NCBI GenBank assembly: GCA_032717465.1
Contig: CM064691.1
Span: 1,924,315 to 1,988,314 of the forward strand
From: Coenobita brevimanus
Taxonomy: Eukaryota > Arthropoda > Malacostraca > Decapoda > Coenobitidae
Direction: 5' to 3'
Length of the DNA stretch: 64,000 nucleotides
This document shows, one piece after another, positions 9,919-20,930 of the stretch (its first letter is position 1; each line of letters opens with the position of its first letter). Below the pieces are notes generated by a model. That model did no database searches. It had not been told where the DNA came from and worked only from the letters and a program-made list of their open reading frames with translations. Made by a program: the position numbers and the translations under genes.

Positions 9919-10608
9919 TCCATTATTCTGACATGTCTCAGGAAAGGTGCCCCAGCCAATGAGAACATGTATGGCATGGGAGAGGTGCAGCGGTCAATTA
10001 AAACATTAACTTGGTGTGACATCACACTGCTTCAGTCTCCTTGCACTTACCGGTGCATTAACACCATAGGCCTACTAGCATGTTGGACAATACCATTCTG
10101 TTAAATGTTAAACTGCATTTTTGTGTGTCTGTCTACCACTGATTACAACATTCTAGATATCTTTGTGCCTTACATTAGAGTTTTGTCTGATCTACAGAAT
10201 CTTCCTAACAGAGTTATATTATTTGTTCAGAACAGAATTAGTCCAGTACGGCAGTGTTGTGTGACCTAATTACCATGTTGGATGCAAGGACAAAGCATAT
10301 GAAACCTAGAGCAAATGCAAAATAAAGTCTATGAAATGCTTTAGCCTGCGTTATACTTACCCTACTGATCCTAGGAATGACTTATCAATTTTAATTTTGC
10401 TATTTCATGATAATTTTCTTCATCTTAAAATAGACTTTTGAGCTGAAGCACTTAGTGTATGGCATAATTAAACCCTTTCAATATGAGGTGCCTTTCCAAT
10501 GTTGAATATAACTGTCTGGTAACAGCAACAATAAACTAACAAGGACATCACTTGGATTAATTGTCAGCAACAGGCCTGAGGATGAAGTGAAAAATATAAG
10601 TGGCTTAC
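9919..10608. other. Intron sequence, nothing recognised
   Basis: No coding or repeat match. It lies downstream of the donor of the exon at 10609. Confidence 0.4.
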
Positions 10609-10690
10609 CCAAGGCTGAGACGTCCTTCACTGCGAGTGTGTTGGGGCGGCCGTGATGCTTCAACATCCCGACCCTCACCACCACCACGCC
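10609..10690 (-). CDS. HERC1: HERC1-like exon 8 of 11
   Basis: 82 bp. The acceptor is TTACTCAG and the donor GTAAGC. Two bases complete a Gly codon, 26 codons follow, and two bases are left over. In the phase set by its neighbours the peptide is Gly/Arg/Glu-rich (RGGGEGRDVEASRPP) and ends SEGRLSL. Another frame is also open, so only the phase chain selects this one. It is a low-complexity linker, consistent with the variable region of HERC1 before a conserved helical segment. Confidence 0.65.
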
Positions 10691-10801
10691 CTGAGTAATC
10701 ACAATCAATGGTGAAGGGAACAAAAGAACAAATACACACTGCTGATCTCAGTAACAAGAGATAACTAAAGCTGACCTGATTTCATTGCAATTCACTTGTA
10801 T

Positions 10802-10827
10802 GAGAGAGAGAGAGAGAGAGAGAGAGA
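10802..10827. repeat. (GA)n microsatellite
   Basis: Thirteen GA units. The rest of 10691-11214 has no recognised feature. Confidence 0.9.
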
Positions 10828-11214
10828 CTGGTATTATAACTACAGCATTAACCTATGGGTAAAAAAACACTGATGCATTTGCAATACAAGGATATCTTTA
10901 ACTGCAAAGTGGCCTAAAGACTGGAACAATGATGAATACATGTAAGGGGAATGAGTTTTGTGAAGAAAATTAGTTAAAAAATAAATTTTACAATATAACC
11001 CTCTTTTTACAGATATGGAGTGCAGAGTGTCTAAGAGCTACTAATCTCAAGCTAAGCATAAGATAAAGTCCCATGTATCAGTCCCCTTGAGTATGAGAAA
11101 TCTCATCAAAGAAAGTATTTACTATGCACTGAAACATAAAGAAGCTCCCCTGCATTAGGATGGTAAGAAGAAGCAAACTCTGGACTGACACAGGAAACCT
11201 TGAGAACTGACATG

Positions 11215-11345
11215 GAGGTCATCATGGGACTGCAAAGACCAGGGTGGGGGACTGGGCAACATGAAGGCAACTTGTCTGTGGCTACCCCTTACAGGATTAA
11301 GGCCAATGGTTACAGATAGAAAGATAGATAGATAGATAGATAGAT
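11215..11345 (+). mobile_element. Decayed LINE B 3' end
   Basis: Follows the last 110 bp of LINE B with many changes, including CTGTGGCTACCCCTTACAGG and a terminal run of GATA units at 11319-11345. Confidence 0.6.
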
Positions 11346-11883
11346 TGATCAACCTAATTTTCCATGGAGGATTAAAGCTACAGCCACCAAATGTGGTGAA
11401 CTTACAGACTGATGACCTATGGTGACATGCACAAGATCAATTATCAAGACTTTGCTTGGGGTCAAAAATTGGGACTTTTCAGGATGTTCAGGATGTCACC
11501 TAATTTGAAGTTTAGCCTGAAAGGGGAGGTCTGTGCAAAACACTATGAGCATATGGGATGTCCATTAAAAACAAATGTGGGGCATTCCTCTAGAAAGGTA
11601 CGCCCAGGGAGATGTCAAGTGTCTGGTAGATGGAACGCTAAGGTGGTATTGTGTTTGCTGGCCCCAGTGAGCTAAACATCAAACCAATCATGGACAAAAA
11701 AATATAGCAAATGGAGTAAGACAGGACCCAGGGAAATTCCTTGGGAAGGGGGAGGACTCTGTGGCAAAACTCTCCTTGCTCAAAGCAATTTGTGAGACAG
11801 AGCATAATGAGACCAGAGACAGCCAATAGGATAAACCCCACATGGTGCGGGAATTGGTATGTAAGGTGTCCTGCTTCCAACCA

Positions 11884-12137
11884 TCTCACAATGCCTGAAT
11901 CGGTAGAGAGGTGGCCTGCAGTCCTAATGACCCAAGTTCGAATCCCAGCTGGGGCAGGGAAAAGTTTAAGGATTTGAATTTCATAAAAACAACTTCCTAG
12001 ATCTATCAGAAGACCAGCCGACATATTGTAAAAGTACCCCCACTAATACCAACACACCAGTCCTGCATGAGATAGCCCTAGAATGTATTCATGTATTCAA
12101 TATGGATGGTGGGTGTTAGCACTGAAGTGGTGATATA
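11884..12137 (+). mobile_element. SINE S2 with tRNA-like head
   Basis: The head has an A-box-like TGCCTGAATCGG at 11892 and a consensus-like B box AGTTCGAATCC at 11935, with tRNA-like spacing of about 43 bases. The body (GGATTTGAATTTCATAAAAA, then 'ACACCAGT.CTG.ATGAGA', then 'GTGTTAGCACTGAA') recurs at 23865-24055. It is a SINE, not a functional tRNA, because no complete cloverleaf follows. Confidence 0.7.
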
Positions 12138-12575
12138 TGGAGGTGAAGGAGACTACTGGGCATTAGGATAGGACACTGCCCTTGAGAAATAGGCCCTGAA
12201 GCCTTTGCCCTGGGAAGTAGGCCAAGGAGAAGGTGAAGAGATATGGTGGATGAATGTGTGAGGAAGAGTGGTTTGGAAGTTGGTGAGGCTAGGGAACTGA
12301 CAGGAGATCGAGCTGGCTGGATGAATTTTGTGAGGAGAAGTGCATGATCAGGGATTTTTGGCACCCCATTTTAACGTGGCAGTGTCTGGATTGACTCTGT
12401 CGGATACGATTATGTGAAGCTACAGAACGTGGTGAATGTTTTTGGCGTATCCGATAGAACCATGATTCTGGGGGCTTGAATGATGAGTGAATGGAAGCGT
12501 GGCCCATTGGATTGGGCAATTTTGGGCTGTCTGGAGATTGCTACTCCTCACCCTGCCCTTGGGTGGGAAAGGAGG

Positions 12576-12599
12576 TCCAGATGATGATGATGATGATGA

Positions 12600-12635
<36 letters not shown>
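12576..12635. repeat. (GAT)n then (AT)n microsatellite
   Basis: Nine or so GAT units followed by about 17 AT units. The sequence before it (12480-12575) may be a SINE tail, but no head was found. Confidence 0.85.
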
Positions 12636-12638
<3 letters not shown>

Positions 12639-13089
12639 AAATAACAGAACAGAGGAAGGAAAAACAAATAAATAAAAAAAAATCCATACACCAGATTACT
12701 GGTGTCTCTGTTCATAAAATATCTGTAACAGTTAGACTTGAACAGTTGTGGGTTGAAGTTTATATATATAAAAATCTAAAGGGCTCACACGCAGCACTAA
12801 GACGCCAAATGACCAGAAGGACAGCATGAATGAGCAGCCTTAGAGGGAGAATGCAGCAGGTGTCACCATAGATCACCAGCAAAATGCTGAGCTGGGATGG
12901 ACATCAAAGTGCCAGACTAGCCATTCCTTCCTCTGAGAAGGAAATGAGGCAGGATGAACATATGAAAGCCCAGGAATCAAGATAAAATAAGGGGGAAGAA
13001 AAGAATCCTAATCTTGGTGAGCAGTGCTAAAAAACTGCAAAGACAACAAAAACAGCAAAAGATGAAAGTGACAAGCAACAGAGAACACA
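12636..13089. other. Intron sequence, nothing recognised
   Basis: No gene or repeat recognised between the microsatellite and the S1 copy. Confidence 0.4.
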
Positions 13090-13425
13090 TCTATCTATCT
13101 ATCTATTGCCAGATGCCACAATCCCGTAAGGGGTGGTCATTTGACTTTGAGTTATTTGTTTTACGGGGAGGGGCACCAACCCTCCACCAACCCACTTGCT
13201 GACACGTAGGGAGCACGTATGTTCTGGTTATATGGTTACCACCCAGCGTTGCAAATGGTTTCTTGGCTTACATGAAACCATTTGGCTTGTCACTCGATGT
13301 AAAGCCACCTGTAGGGGAAAGAAAAACAATAAGAAGTGACAGGAAAGATGGGAGAAATAGGAAGAAAGGAGGGCAGGCACAGAAACAGAATGGTAAAGGC
13401 TAAGGAAGAAGTAGGCAGCACTACA
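13090..13425 (-). mobile_element. SINE S1 copy
   Basis: Minus-strand S1 with its (TAGA)n tail at the left end (CTATCTATCTATTGCC), then the LINE B-like 3' block, the GGAGGGGCACCAACCCTCC block and the purine-rich upper half. The far end stops before the usual CATCATCCACTC start. Confidence 0.85.
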
Positions 13426-13691
13426 TCAACACAGACATGCAGGGAATATAAATCTAAAGAAGAAAAAAGGTGCAGAAACAAAGGTAGAAAAACCAGCTGT
13501 GTAAGCAGACTGGCAAGCCACAGAAAATGGCAAGGAAAATCAGTGAATGCAAACCTCACCAAAAAAGTACAAGACTTAGGTGAACAAGAACACTCCAAGG
13601 CCTCACTGGCACAAGAGAGACAAGAGGAGACCACTTAAATACACAAAGCAATAAAAAATGCAGTGAAAAAAAAAATGGTGACCATGACTGC

Positions 13692-14908
13692 TTTTTTTTT
13701 TTTTTTTAATGTGAGGAAGAAGGAACCAAAGGCCGCGAGCCCGCAACTGGTGTTCCTTCCAAGAGAAAAACAAAACACCAGAGAGAGCCATATTCAAGAT
13801 CTGATCATTTCGAGATGCCTGGACACACTGCGTTTGAAAGACTGGAGATCATAGGAAGCAGGTAATACAGACAGAGGGAGACAGTTCCAGAGTAGACCTG
13901 TTGCATAAATGAAGTACTGGGAGTAACGGTTAACTCTTGCATTAAAGAGTTGGACAGAAAAGGGATGAGAGTTTGCCGCTAGACGGGTGCTACGTGCCCA
14001 TCGTAGAGGTGGAGGAATGAATGCAGACAGTTCAGAGGACCAGTGACCATTGAAGTAGCAATAGAAAAGAGATAAAGATGCAACAGTGCGACGAAGAGAC
14101 AGAGGTTGAAGGGAGTCAGTAGGAGGAGGAGAGTTAATGAGACGAAAAGCCTTTGACTCCACCCTATTGAGAAGAACTGTATGTGGGGAGCCTCCCCACA
14201 CAGGAGAGTTGTACTCCACACAGGGTCGGATAAAACCCCTGTATAGAGTCAACAATTGTGCAGGAATAAAGAAGGAACGGAGTCAGCTTAGCAAACCCAA
14301 TCTCTTGGAAGCAGATTTTACAAGCGATATAATATGATCTTTCCAAGATTAGTCCCGAGTAAATGAAACCCCAAGCATGTTCATGGATGATGCAGGATTA
14401 AACTGAATATTATTAAACATTAGTGGATACACCTGAGGAAGATTTTGTCGGGTTGATAGGTGTAGGGACTGAGTCTTTGCATTAAAAGCAACAAGATTAT
14501 TTTTACCCCAGTCAGAGATACGAGCCAGGTCAGACATTAGGTGTGCCTTAGCCTCATCCCTTGTTTGTTAAAGTAACTGCTGAGATGGGCGATGCGGGAA
14601 CCGAATGGAAAGGTGAAGGGTGGAGTCATCAGCGTATGAGTGGATAGGGTTAGATGTACAGCTTAGACAGTCATTAATGAATAAAAGGATGAGAGTTGGT
14701 GCTAGGACAGAGCCTTAAGGAACAATGGCCGTTTACAACAGCGGCTATAAAACGACCAGAAAGGAAGCTGGAGATGAAGGCACAGATAGGATAGATACCG
14801 TAAGAGGGCAGTTTGGAAATTAAAGATTTATGCCAGACTCGATCGAAAGCCTTTGAGATGTCAAGTGCAATGGCAAAACTTTCGCCAAAGTCCCGAAAGC
14901 TGTGCCAT
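13692..14908 (-). mobile_element. LINE D (Jockey-like) 3' part with poly(A)
   Basis: 5'-truncated copy read on the minus strand from 14908. It has the RT block IALDISKAFDRVWHKSLISK, then LARISDWGKNNLVAFNA, RGFIRPCVEYNSPVWGG and RLINSPPPTDSLQPLSLRR. It ends in a poly(A) tail (16 T at 13692-13707). DISKAFDRVWH and the SPVWGG thumb are typical of the Jockey-like group. Frame breaks at about 14350 and 14540 disable it. Confidence 0.85.
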
Positions 14909-15255
14909 TGCACAATTATCTCCCCACACCTGCAAACACACCTGCTTGCATGGTTGATATGCAAAATCACATAGATTTTGTTTGTTTCAGCTAGCCAAAT
15001 TGGTTGTTACCGTAAATGATCTCCCAAGGTTCAATGTACTCGTTGTGGGCCTTCTACCCGATCGAATTTTATCTCCCCACACGTACATACACATCTGTTT
15101 TCATAGCAGTTGGTCAAGAACAAACTAAAGTGCTCTACTTTGATGAGAAAAGATGGTTTTATCCAACCTCCATACTGTACCTACAAACCTTCTCCCCACA
15201 GGGTACTTTATCTCCCCAAAAGCAAATAATCTCCCCACACCCCAAAACACCTGTT
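14909..15255. repeat. Dispersed ATCTCCCCAC motif cluster
   Basis: A core ATCTCCCCA(C/A) or close variant occurs about six times (near 14917, 15019, 15070, 15192, 15210 and 15230), some followed by ACACCTG-like sequence. Spacing is irregular. No known element was recognised. Confidence 0.5.
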
Positions 15256-16376
15256 CTCGGGCTTGGTGTGACATATGATATTGCAATGACCTATTTCAGT
15301 AATAGAAATAGTTAGTTATCAAAACTATGGGGGCTTTCAAAAATTTTGGGAGGTAACTATTTTATTTTTTTTTAACTTTGACCCTCAATTGTGTGGTAAT
15401 TATTAGGCCTAGGGGGTTGCTGATTGCGCTGTCAGGTGTGTAAATTCTTCCTCTTTAGCCAGAACATATTGATTTTCCCCTTGGTGAAAGTCGAAAAAAC
15501 ACCCCCGAATTGCGGCTCCAGTGGCAGACGAGCCAGATCGAATTGTGGTATTTAGGGGTTAATAATTCTTAACATTCTATTTGGTGACTCTAAATGGTGA
15601 CTTATAATGAAGACTTACTACCGGTATATTATGCTTTCATTCAGCCTGACAAATCACTAATATATCTAATTTGATCCCATCTATGGCCAAATTATTTTAT
15701 GGCACTGCAGGGTTTGTTACACACCTATTTCTTTGCAATATATTCTCCACAGAACATTTCCTCTAGATCAAGAAACCCCTTTTATTTGAACTACCAATTT
15801 CTTAATTTCTGCTTGTCCATATTGCCATTTTCTACAATGTACCTCAAAACCTGAATTGGTACTTACATTTTTTTTATCTGAGCTCTAAATACAAAGTCCC
15901 ATATAAAACTGACCCTTTCAGCAGTGTAGGGGTGCCAATTCCAAGCCACATATATAACTAAATATGTTCTCAAAAACTACTGGAATGTAGCTACTACTGA
16001 GAAAAATCTGAAAAGAACAAGTAAAAAGTACATGATCTCTAAACTGTTTCTAAAACTTTGTAAAAAATCATCAAAACACAACTAGATTTTTTGTCATTTT
16101 GTAAAAACCACAATTCAGCCAATTTCTTGCTACTAGGCATTAAAAATTATCATTAAATTGAAGTGGTTGCCACTAAATATTTAGTTGGTAGCACTACACT
16201 GTCGTTATTTTTGGCAGTGTGGTGACAGCTGTTATTTTCCTTTTATATTTAGCTATGACTACTGTGTTACAGTACAGAAGTTGGTAACACAGCTCTTCTG
16301 CTACTGTTTTGGCGGATAGGTTATGGTCGTAGTTCCCTTCAATATTCAGCTATGATTGTTGTGTTATTATGTAAGG
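15256..16376. other. AT-rich intron sequence
   Basis: No coding signal. A TTAGGGGTTAA at 15552 resembles the right end of a TTAA element, but no matching left end was found. Confidence 0.4.
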
Positions 16377-16528
16377 TGGAGCGGCCTGGGACTCTACTGC
16401 GGGTGTACCGAGTTCAATCCTTCACCCCCTCCTCAAGTCTTCTCCTACTCTGGGTGCCGAAATGGCTCGCTTGGTAAGCTGCTGTACTCAGGCAGTTGCA
16501 AGCGCTGGTTCGAATCCTCTTATTCCCT
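16377..16528 (+). promoter_or_regulatory. tRNA-like Pol III boxes upstream of LINE B
   Basis: A tRNA-like module starts near 16456: A box TGGCTCGCTTGG at 16463-16474 and B box GGTTCGAATCC at 16507-16517, whose 44-base offset equals that of a tRNA. A weaker pair precedes it (TGGAGCGGCCTGG at 16377 and GAGTTCAATCC at 16410). This could be an internal promoter belonging to LINE B, or a SINE head fused to or inserted next to it. No transcription evidence is available. Confidence 0.6.
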
Positions 16529-16679
16529 GGGGGTAGGGGGGTTTCAAGAATACTCCCCCAGTATCCCTGCTTGTCGTACGAGGCGACTAAAAGGGTTGGT
16601 GGTGGGTTAGTGCCCCACCCCGTAAAAAGAACTAACTAAAAAAGCAAATAAAGCGCCTCGGACCCGGACGGACCATACG

Positions 16680-17792
16680 TTGACGACTAAGGAACGGACA
16701 AAGGACATTCTGAGAGTAGGAACGTGGAATGTGAGAGGAGTGAATGATGAAGTGAAAGAGAGAGAGATTGTCCAGGTGCTTGAGGATGCAAAAGTGGATA
16801 TATGTGGATTGACTGAAACTAAATGGAAAGGTGAAAGGATGAGAGAATGGGAATACGGTGTAGGTATATGTGCGGGAGTCAGTGAGAATGAGAGGGCAAG
16901 AGAGGGAGTATGTCTGATGATAAGCAAGAAGTGGAAGGAGAATATAAGAGAGTATGGAACAGTGGGTGCAAGGATTGTATGGGTGAGGATGAAAGTAGGT
17001 ATACAAGCATGGGCGATTGTATGTGTGTATGCTCCAACAGAGGATCGAGTGGCAAGAGTGAAAGATGAGTTTTGGGCGAGAGTAGAAGCATGTATGGACA
17101 AGTTTGAGAGGAGCGAGAGAGTGCTGTTGATTGGAGACATGAATGGCAAAGTCGGGAATGTACGAGTGGATGGAGTGGTTGGTCAGTGGGGTGTGCCAGC
17201 AGAAGTAGATGGGAATGGTAGTGCTTTGGTGGACATCTGTGCTGGTAAGGGGTTGGCAATAGCCAACACCTACTTTCGTCATAAGATGATCCACCGGTAT
17301 ACATGGAGAGTAATGAGGAGGATGGATGGTGAACTTGTTGAACGAAAGGCAATGATAGACTACGTGTGTGTGGATGAGCGAATGAGAAGACAAGTGTTGG
17401 ATGCAAGGGTGTGGAGAGGGTGGGGGAATGGAGTCTCGGACCATCACTTAGTGATGGCCAAGGTAGAGCTGCAAAGAAAGTGGTTGAGGAGGCGAAGGGG
17501 AAGACAGGAGGAAACAGCTCCTGTGAGAAAAGTGGAGAAATTGCAAGATAGTGAGAAGAGGACAGAGTATAAGAGCATAGTGGAAGAAAGATTGGGAAGG
17601 TATGAGCTAGAGCAGATGGAAGGGGTGGAAGACGTATGTAAGATATTCACGGAAGAGATAAGCGCAGCGTGTGAGGTGGTTTGTGGAGTGAGGAGGAGAT
17701 GCAAGGGTGTGCAAGGGACAGCATGGTGGAATGATGAGGTGAAACGAGCTGTGGAACAAAAGAAGAAGGCATACGGTGAATGGTTGGAGTAG
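16680..17792 (+). pseudogene. LINE B apurinic-type endonuclease domain
   Basis: About 370 codons. Motifs in order are LRVGTWNVRGVNDEVKE, ICGLTETKWKG, VCVYAPTED, LLIGDMNGKVG and GVSDHHLV near residue 255: the Asn, Glu, Asp-x-Asn and Ser-Asp-His signature of APE-type LINE endonucleases, which nick target DNA to prime reverse transcription. A stop near 17790 and a frame shift separate it from the RT. The true start codon is uncertain. Confidence 0.85.
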
Positions 17793-18621
17793 AGGTAGGG
17801 GAGAAGATGAGAGAGAGAGAGAGGTATATGTGAGCAGGAGAAGGGAGGTTAAGAGACTGGTGAAGGAGAGTAAGAAGAAAGTGGATGAAGAGTTTGGGAG
17901 GAATCTGAGTGTGAAATGGAGGGAGAGTAAGAAATTGTTTTGGAAGGAGGTAAAGAAAGTAAGGATGTGTGAAAGGGGAAATAGTAGGGGAGTGAAAGAT
18001 AGGAATAATAGATTGTTGGTAGAGAAGAGAGAGAAATTGAGGAGATGGAAGGAGCACTTTGAGGATTTGTTGAATGTAGAGAGTGAGAGCAGTGTGAGTA
18101 TAAGTGGTTGGGGAATGGATGAGAGAAGAAGAGATGAGAGGAGGGAGGAAGAGATCAGTAGGTCGGAAGTAGTGGAAGCGATGAAGAAGATTAAGCTGGG
18201 AAAGGCCCCAGGAATTGATGGAGTATGTGGTGAAATGCTTAGGTATGGGGGTGAGATTGTTGTGGAGTGGATATGGAAGTTGTGTAGATTGGCTTGGGAA
18301 GAGGGAAGGGTTCCAGAGGACTGGAAATCAGGTATAATTGTTCCTCTGTACAAAGGAAAAGGGGAGAGAGAAGTATGTGGTAACCATAGGGGTATTTGCC
18401 TTCTTAGTGTGACTGGTAAAATATATGGTAGAATACTCATTGATAGGGTTAGGCATATGACAGAGGAGCTAGTTGGAGAAGAACAAGGGGATTTAGGAAG
18501 GGAAGAAAGGGTGTGTAGATCAGATATTTGTTCTAAGATGTTTAGTGGAGAAGTATCTAGAGAAGGGAAGGAAAGTGTACGCTGCCTTCATGGACTTGGA
18601 GAAAAGCTTATGACAGAATAG
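17776..18621 (+). pseudogene. LINE B RT, N-terminal half
   Basis: Shows a basic coiled linker and then RT blocks: KLGKAPGIDGVCGEML (residues ~138), PEDWKSGIIVPLYKGKG and NHRGICLLSV. After GEEQGDLGREE the frame is scrambled; the intact equivalent at 36.5-38.0 kb reads GEEQGGFRKGRGC, so at least one small indel near 18495 disables this copy. Confidence 0.85.
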
Positions 18622-18654
18622 ATAGGAAAGGTATGTGGAAGGTATTAAGAATAT

Positions 18655-19638
18655 ATGGAGTGGAGGGGGAAATTGTTGAGTGCTGTGAAGAGTATGTACG
18701 AGGGAGCTAGGGCTACGGTGCGAGTGGATGGTGAGCTGAGTGAGTTCTTTGATCTCAATGTGGGACTGAAACAGGGGTGTGTAATGTCTCCATGGCTGTT
18801 TAATATATATATGGATGGGGTCGTAAAGGAGGTACAAGGTAGGGCAGTGGATGTGGGGGTGGCCCTAACGAATGAGGGTGAGATTTGGAAGCTTCCGGTG
18901 TTGCTGTTTGCTGATGATACAGTATTGTTGAGTGAAGATGAATGGGAGTTGCAAGGTTTGGTGAATGAATTTGGGACAGTGTGTAGGAGGAGGAAGCTGA
19001 AAGTTAATGTAAACAAAAGTAAAGTTATGGTGTTTGAGAGGAATGAAGTCACAGAGTGTGCAGTGAGGTTGGATGGTGAGGATATGGAGAATGTGAGTGC
19101 ATTCAAGTACTTGGGTAGTGTGATGAGTAAGGATGGAACTTTGGGGGATGAAGTGCGTGAAAGGGTACAGCAGGGAAGGAAGGTTGTAGGCATGCTGAAA
19201 GCAGTGATGAGAAATAGGGAAGTGAGTATGGAAGTTAAGAAGTCTCTGCATGATGGTATTGTGATCCCTACCCTGACGTATGGAAGCGAGGCGTGGACCT
19301 TGCAAGAGGGGAACAAGTCAAGAGTGAGAGCAGTGGAAATGAGTTACTTGAGAGGAGCATGTGGAGTGACATGGAGGGACAGGTTGACGAATGAAGAAGT
19401 GAAGGAACGTTGTGGGGTAGATGTGGATGTGGTTGAAAAGATTAGGAGAAATACACTGAGGTGGTTTGGACATGTGGAGAGGATGGAGAGTGAAAGACTG
19501 ACTAAGAGGGTGTATGTGGGTGAGGTGGAGGGAGGGAGAGGGAGGGGTAGACCGAGGATGAGGTGGAGGGATGGAGTTGAGAGGTATATGAGGGAGGGGG
19601 GGGGTGAGTTGGGGGGAGGGGAGTCAAATGGTGGGTGA
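18655..19638 (+). pseudogene. LINE B RT palm and C-terminal domain
   Basis: 327 codons with LNVGLKQGCVMSPWLFN and the catalytic LLFADDTVLLSEDE near residue 83, then KYLGSVMSKDG, TYGSEAWTLQEG, YLRGACGVTWRDRL, RWFGHVERM and GRPRMRWRDGVERYM. Both aspartates of the FADD box are present. The end is frameshifted by an extra G in a G-run compared with other copies. Confidence 0.88.
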
Positions 19639-19967
19639 CAGAGTGACTTGGAGGCGTTTTGTCTGCGGCCACCCTTTGCGGGATTAGGGCGTCGGGCTAT
19701 AGATAGATAGATAGATAGATATTTTATCTGCTGATGGTCTGTTATTCTTGAGGGGTTTACTGACAATAATACGGCTACATGTTATGACTGGTTGGGTACA
19801 GTCATACAGTAAAGCTGTATCTCGGGAAAGTTCTGGTATCACTGATCAGCTGAGTTTACGCAAGATGACAGGCCTGAGCTGACCAATGTAAAAGTTCAGA
19901 TGTAACATCTGGTAAATGTTGTGTTACTGTACATTTTATGACATATATTATTTGTACAGAGTACTGT

Positions 19968-20391
19968 GCATGGACCTTGCAAGAGGGGAACAAGTCAAGA
20001 GTGAGAGCAGTGGAAATGAGTTACTTGAGAGGAGCATGTGGAGTGACGTGGAGGGACAGGTTGACGAATGAAGAAGTGAAGGAACAATGTGGGGTGGATG
20101 TGGATGTGGTTGAGAAGATTAGGAGAAATACACTGAGGTGGTTTGGACATGTGAAGAGAATGGAGAATGAAAGACTGACTAAGAGGGTGTATGTAGGTGA
20201 GGTGGAGGGAGGGAGAGGGAGAGGTAGACCTAGGATGAGGTGGAGGGATGGAGTTGAGAGGTATATGAGGGAGGGGGGGGTGAGTTGGGGAGAGGGTAGT
20301 CAAATGGTGGGTGACAGAGCGACTTGGAGGCGTTTTGTCTGCGGCCACCCTTTGCGGGATTAGGGCGTCAGGCTATAGATAGATAGATAGA
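19968..20391 (+). mobile_element. LINE B 3' fragment
   Basis: A second, 5'-truncated LINE B 3' end only about 250 bp after the long copy, from AWTLQEGNKSRVRAVEMS to FVCGHPLRD, with its own GATA tail at 20376-20391. The sequence between the two copies is not LINE-like. Confidence 0.9.
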
Positions 20392-20576
20392 CTGTGCAGC
20401 TTTCGCTTTTTTACTGTATTTCTTCTACAGCAGGGACTGTGCTGTAAGTGCGTATAGAGTATATTATCCCCAATATGTATGATGGGGATGCAAAGTCCCA
20501 CAGGACTAATTGTCTCGGGCCATTTAACACAGGCCCATTTGACCCAAGTCATTACCACTTCTTTATCCAAATATTC

Positions 20577-20579
<3 letters not shown>

Positions 20580-20617
<38 letters not shown>
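20580..20617. repeat. Poly(A) run (38 A)
   Basis: Homopolymer A tract. It could be the tail of a decayed plus-strand retroelement, but nothing recognisable precedes it. Confidence 0.9.
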
Positions 20618-20621
<4 letters not shown>

Positions 20622-20815
20622 TTCCCTTGACATAACCCTCTTGGATAAAGGGGGTTCTCTTTACATTATTTACACTGCTTTGATATCAACAAAGTCAGTA
20701 TTAGTGATACAAAAGAGAAGAGTAAAATGTACGGTGCACAAGTAATTGCTAAGAAAGAAGTGTTATAAAATCTCCACAGCCATTTTGAATCCCTAGCCTT
20801 TATTGTACTGTATAC

Positions 20816-20930
20816 CTGAAGCTCGTGGTGGCAGCATGAAGGAGCGGATGTCAACCAAGCCACCACGGCGCAGTGATCCAGTGTTGACCCGTCGCACTCC
20901 TAGGTCTTGACCCTCACAAGAATCAACCAG
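20816..20930 (-). CDS. HERC1: HERC1-like exon 7 of 11
   Basis: 115 bp. The acceptor is ATGTACTGCAG and the donor GTATAC. It has 38 codons plus one base. The peptide starts LVDSCEGQDLGVRRVN and continues through an Arg/Gly-rich stretch to DIRSFMLPP. I do not recognise a domain. It sits where vertebrate HERC1 has a variable, acidic and Gly/Ser-rich linker between the UBA and the zinc-binding module. Support is the splice sites and the exact phase fit with exons 6 and 8. Confidence 0.75.

Larger units (their letters stand above)
16377..19724 (+). mobile_element. LINE B (RTE-like), longest copy
   Basis: The most complete LINE B: tRNA-like boxes, a 5' UTR with GTCGTACGAGGCGACTAAAA and a GGGTTAGTGCCCCACC block, an endonuclease frame, an RT region split by frame breaks, a C-terminal domain and a (TAGA)n tail at 19699-19720. 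The APE endonuclease-RT order with a short UTR and a microsatellite tail fits the RTE group. It is broken at about 17790 and in 18500-18650. It lies in the HERC1-like intron in antisense orientation. Confidence 0.88.

Noticed and set aside
11884..11960. A functional tRNA gene
   Set aside because: Only A and B boxes fit; no acceptor stem pairing was seen and a repeated body follows.
13336..13638. Lys/Glu-rich 100-residue frame as a small gene
   Set aside because: Its first third is antisense to an S1 SINE, no splice sites or homology; chance frame.
15552..15562. Right end of a fourth TTAA element (TTAGGGGTTAA)
   Set aside because: No matching left end or interrupted repeat was found nearby.
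16607..18440. Long minus-strand frames opposite LINE B (Ser/Leu/His-rich)
   Set aside because: Antisense shadows of the GA-rich LINE coding strand; no protein motif, while the plus strand has endonuclease and RT motifs.
16680..19638. Host gene for a reverse transcriptase-related protein
   Set aside because: Same sequence occurs in at least eight truncated copies with TAGA tails and target duplications, so it is a LINE.
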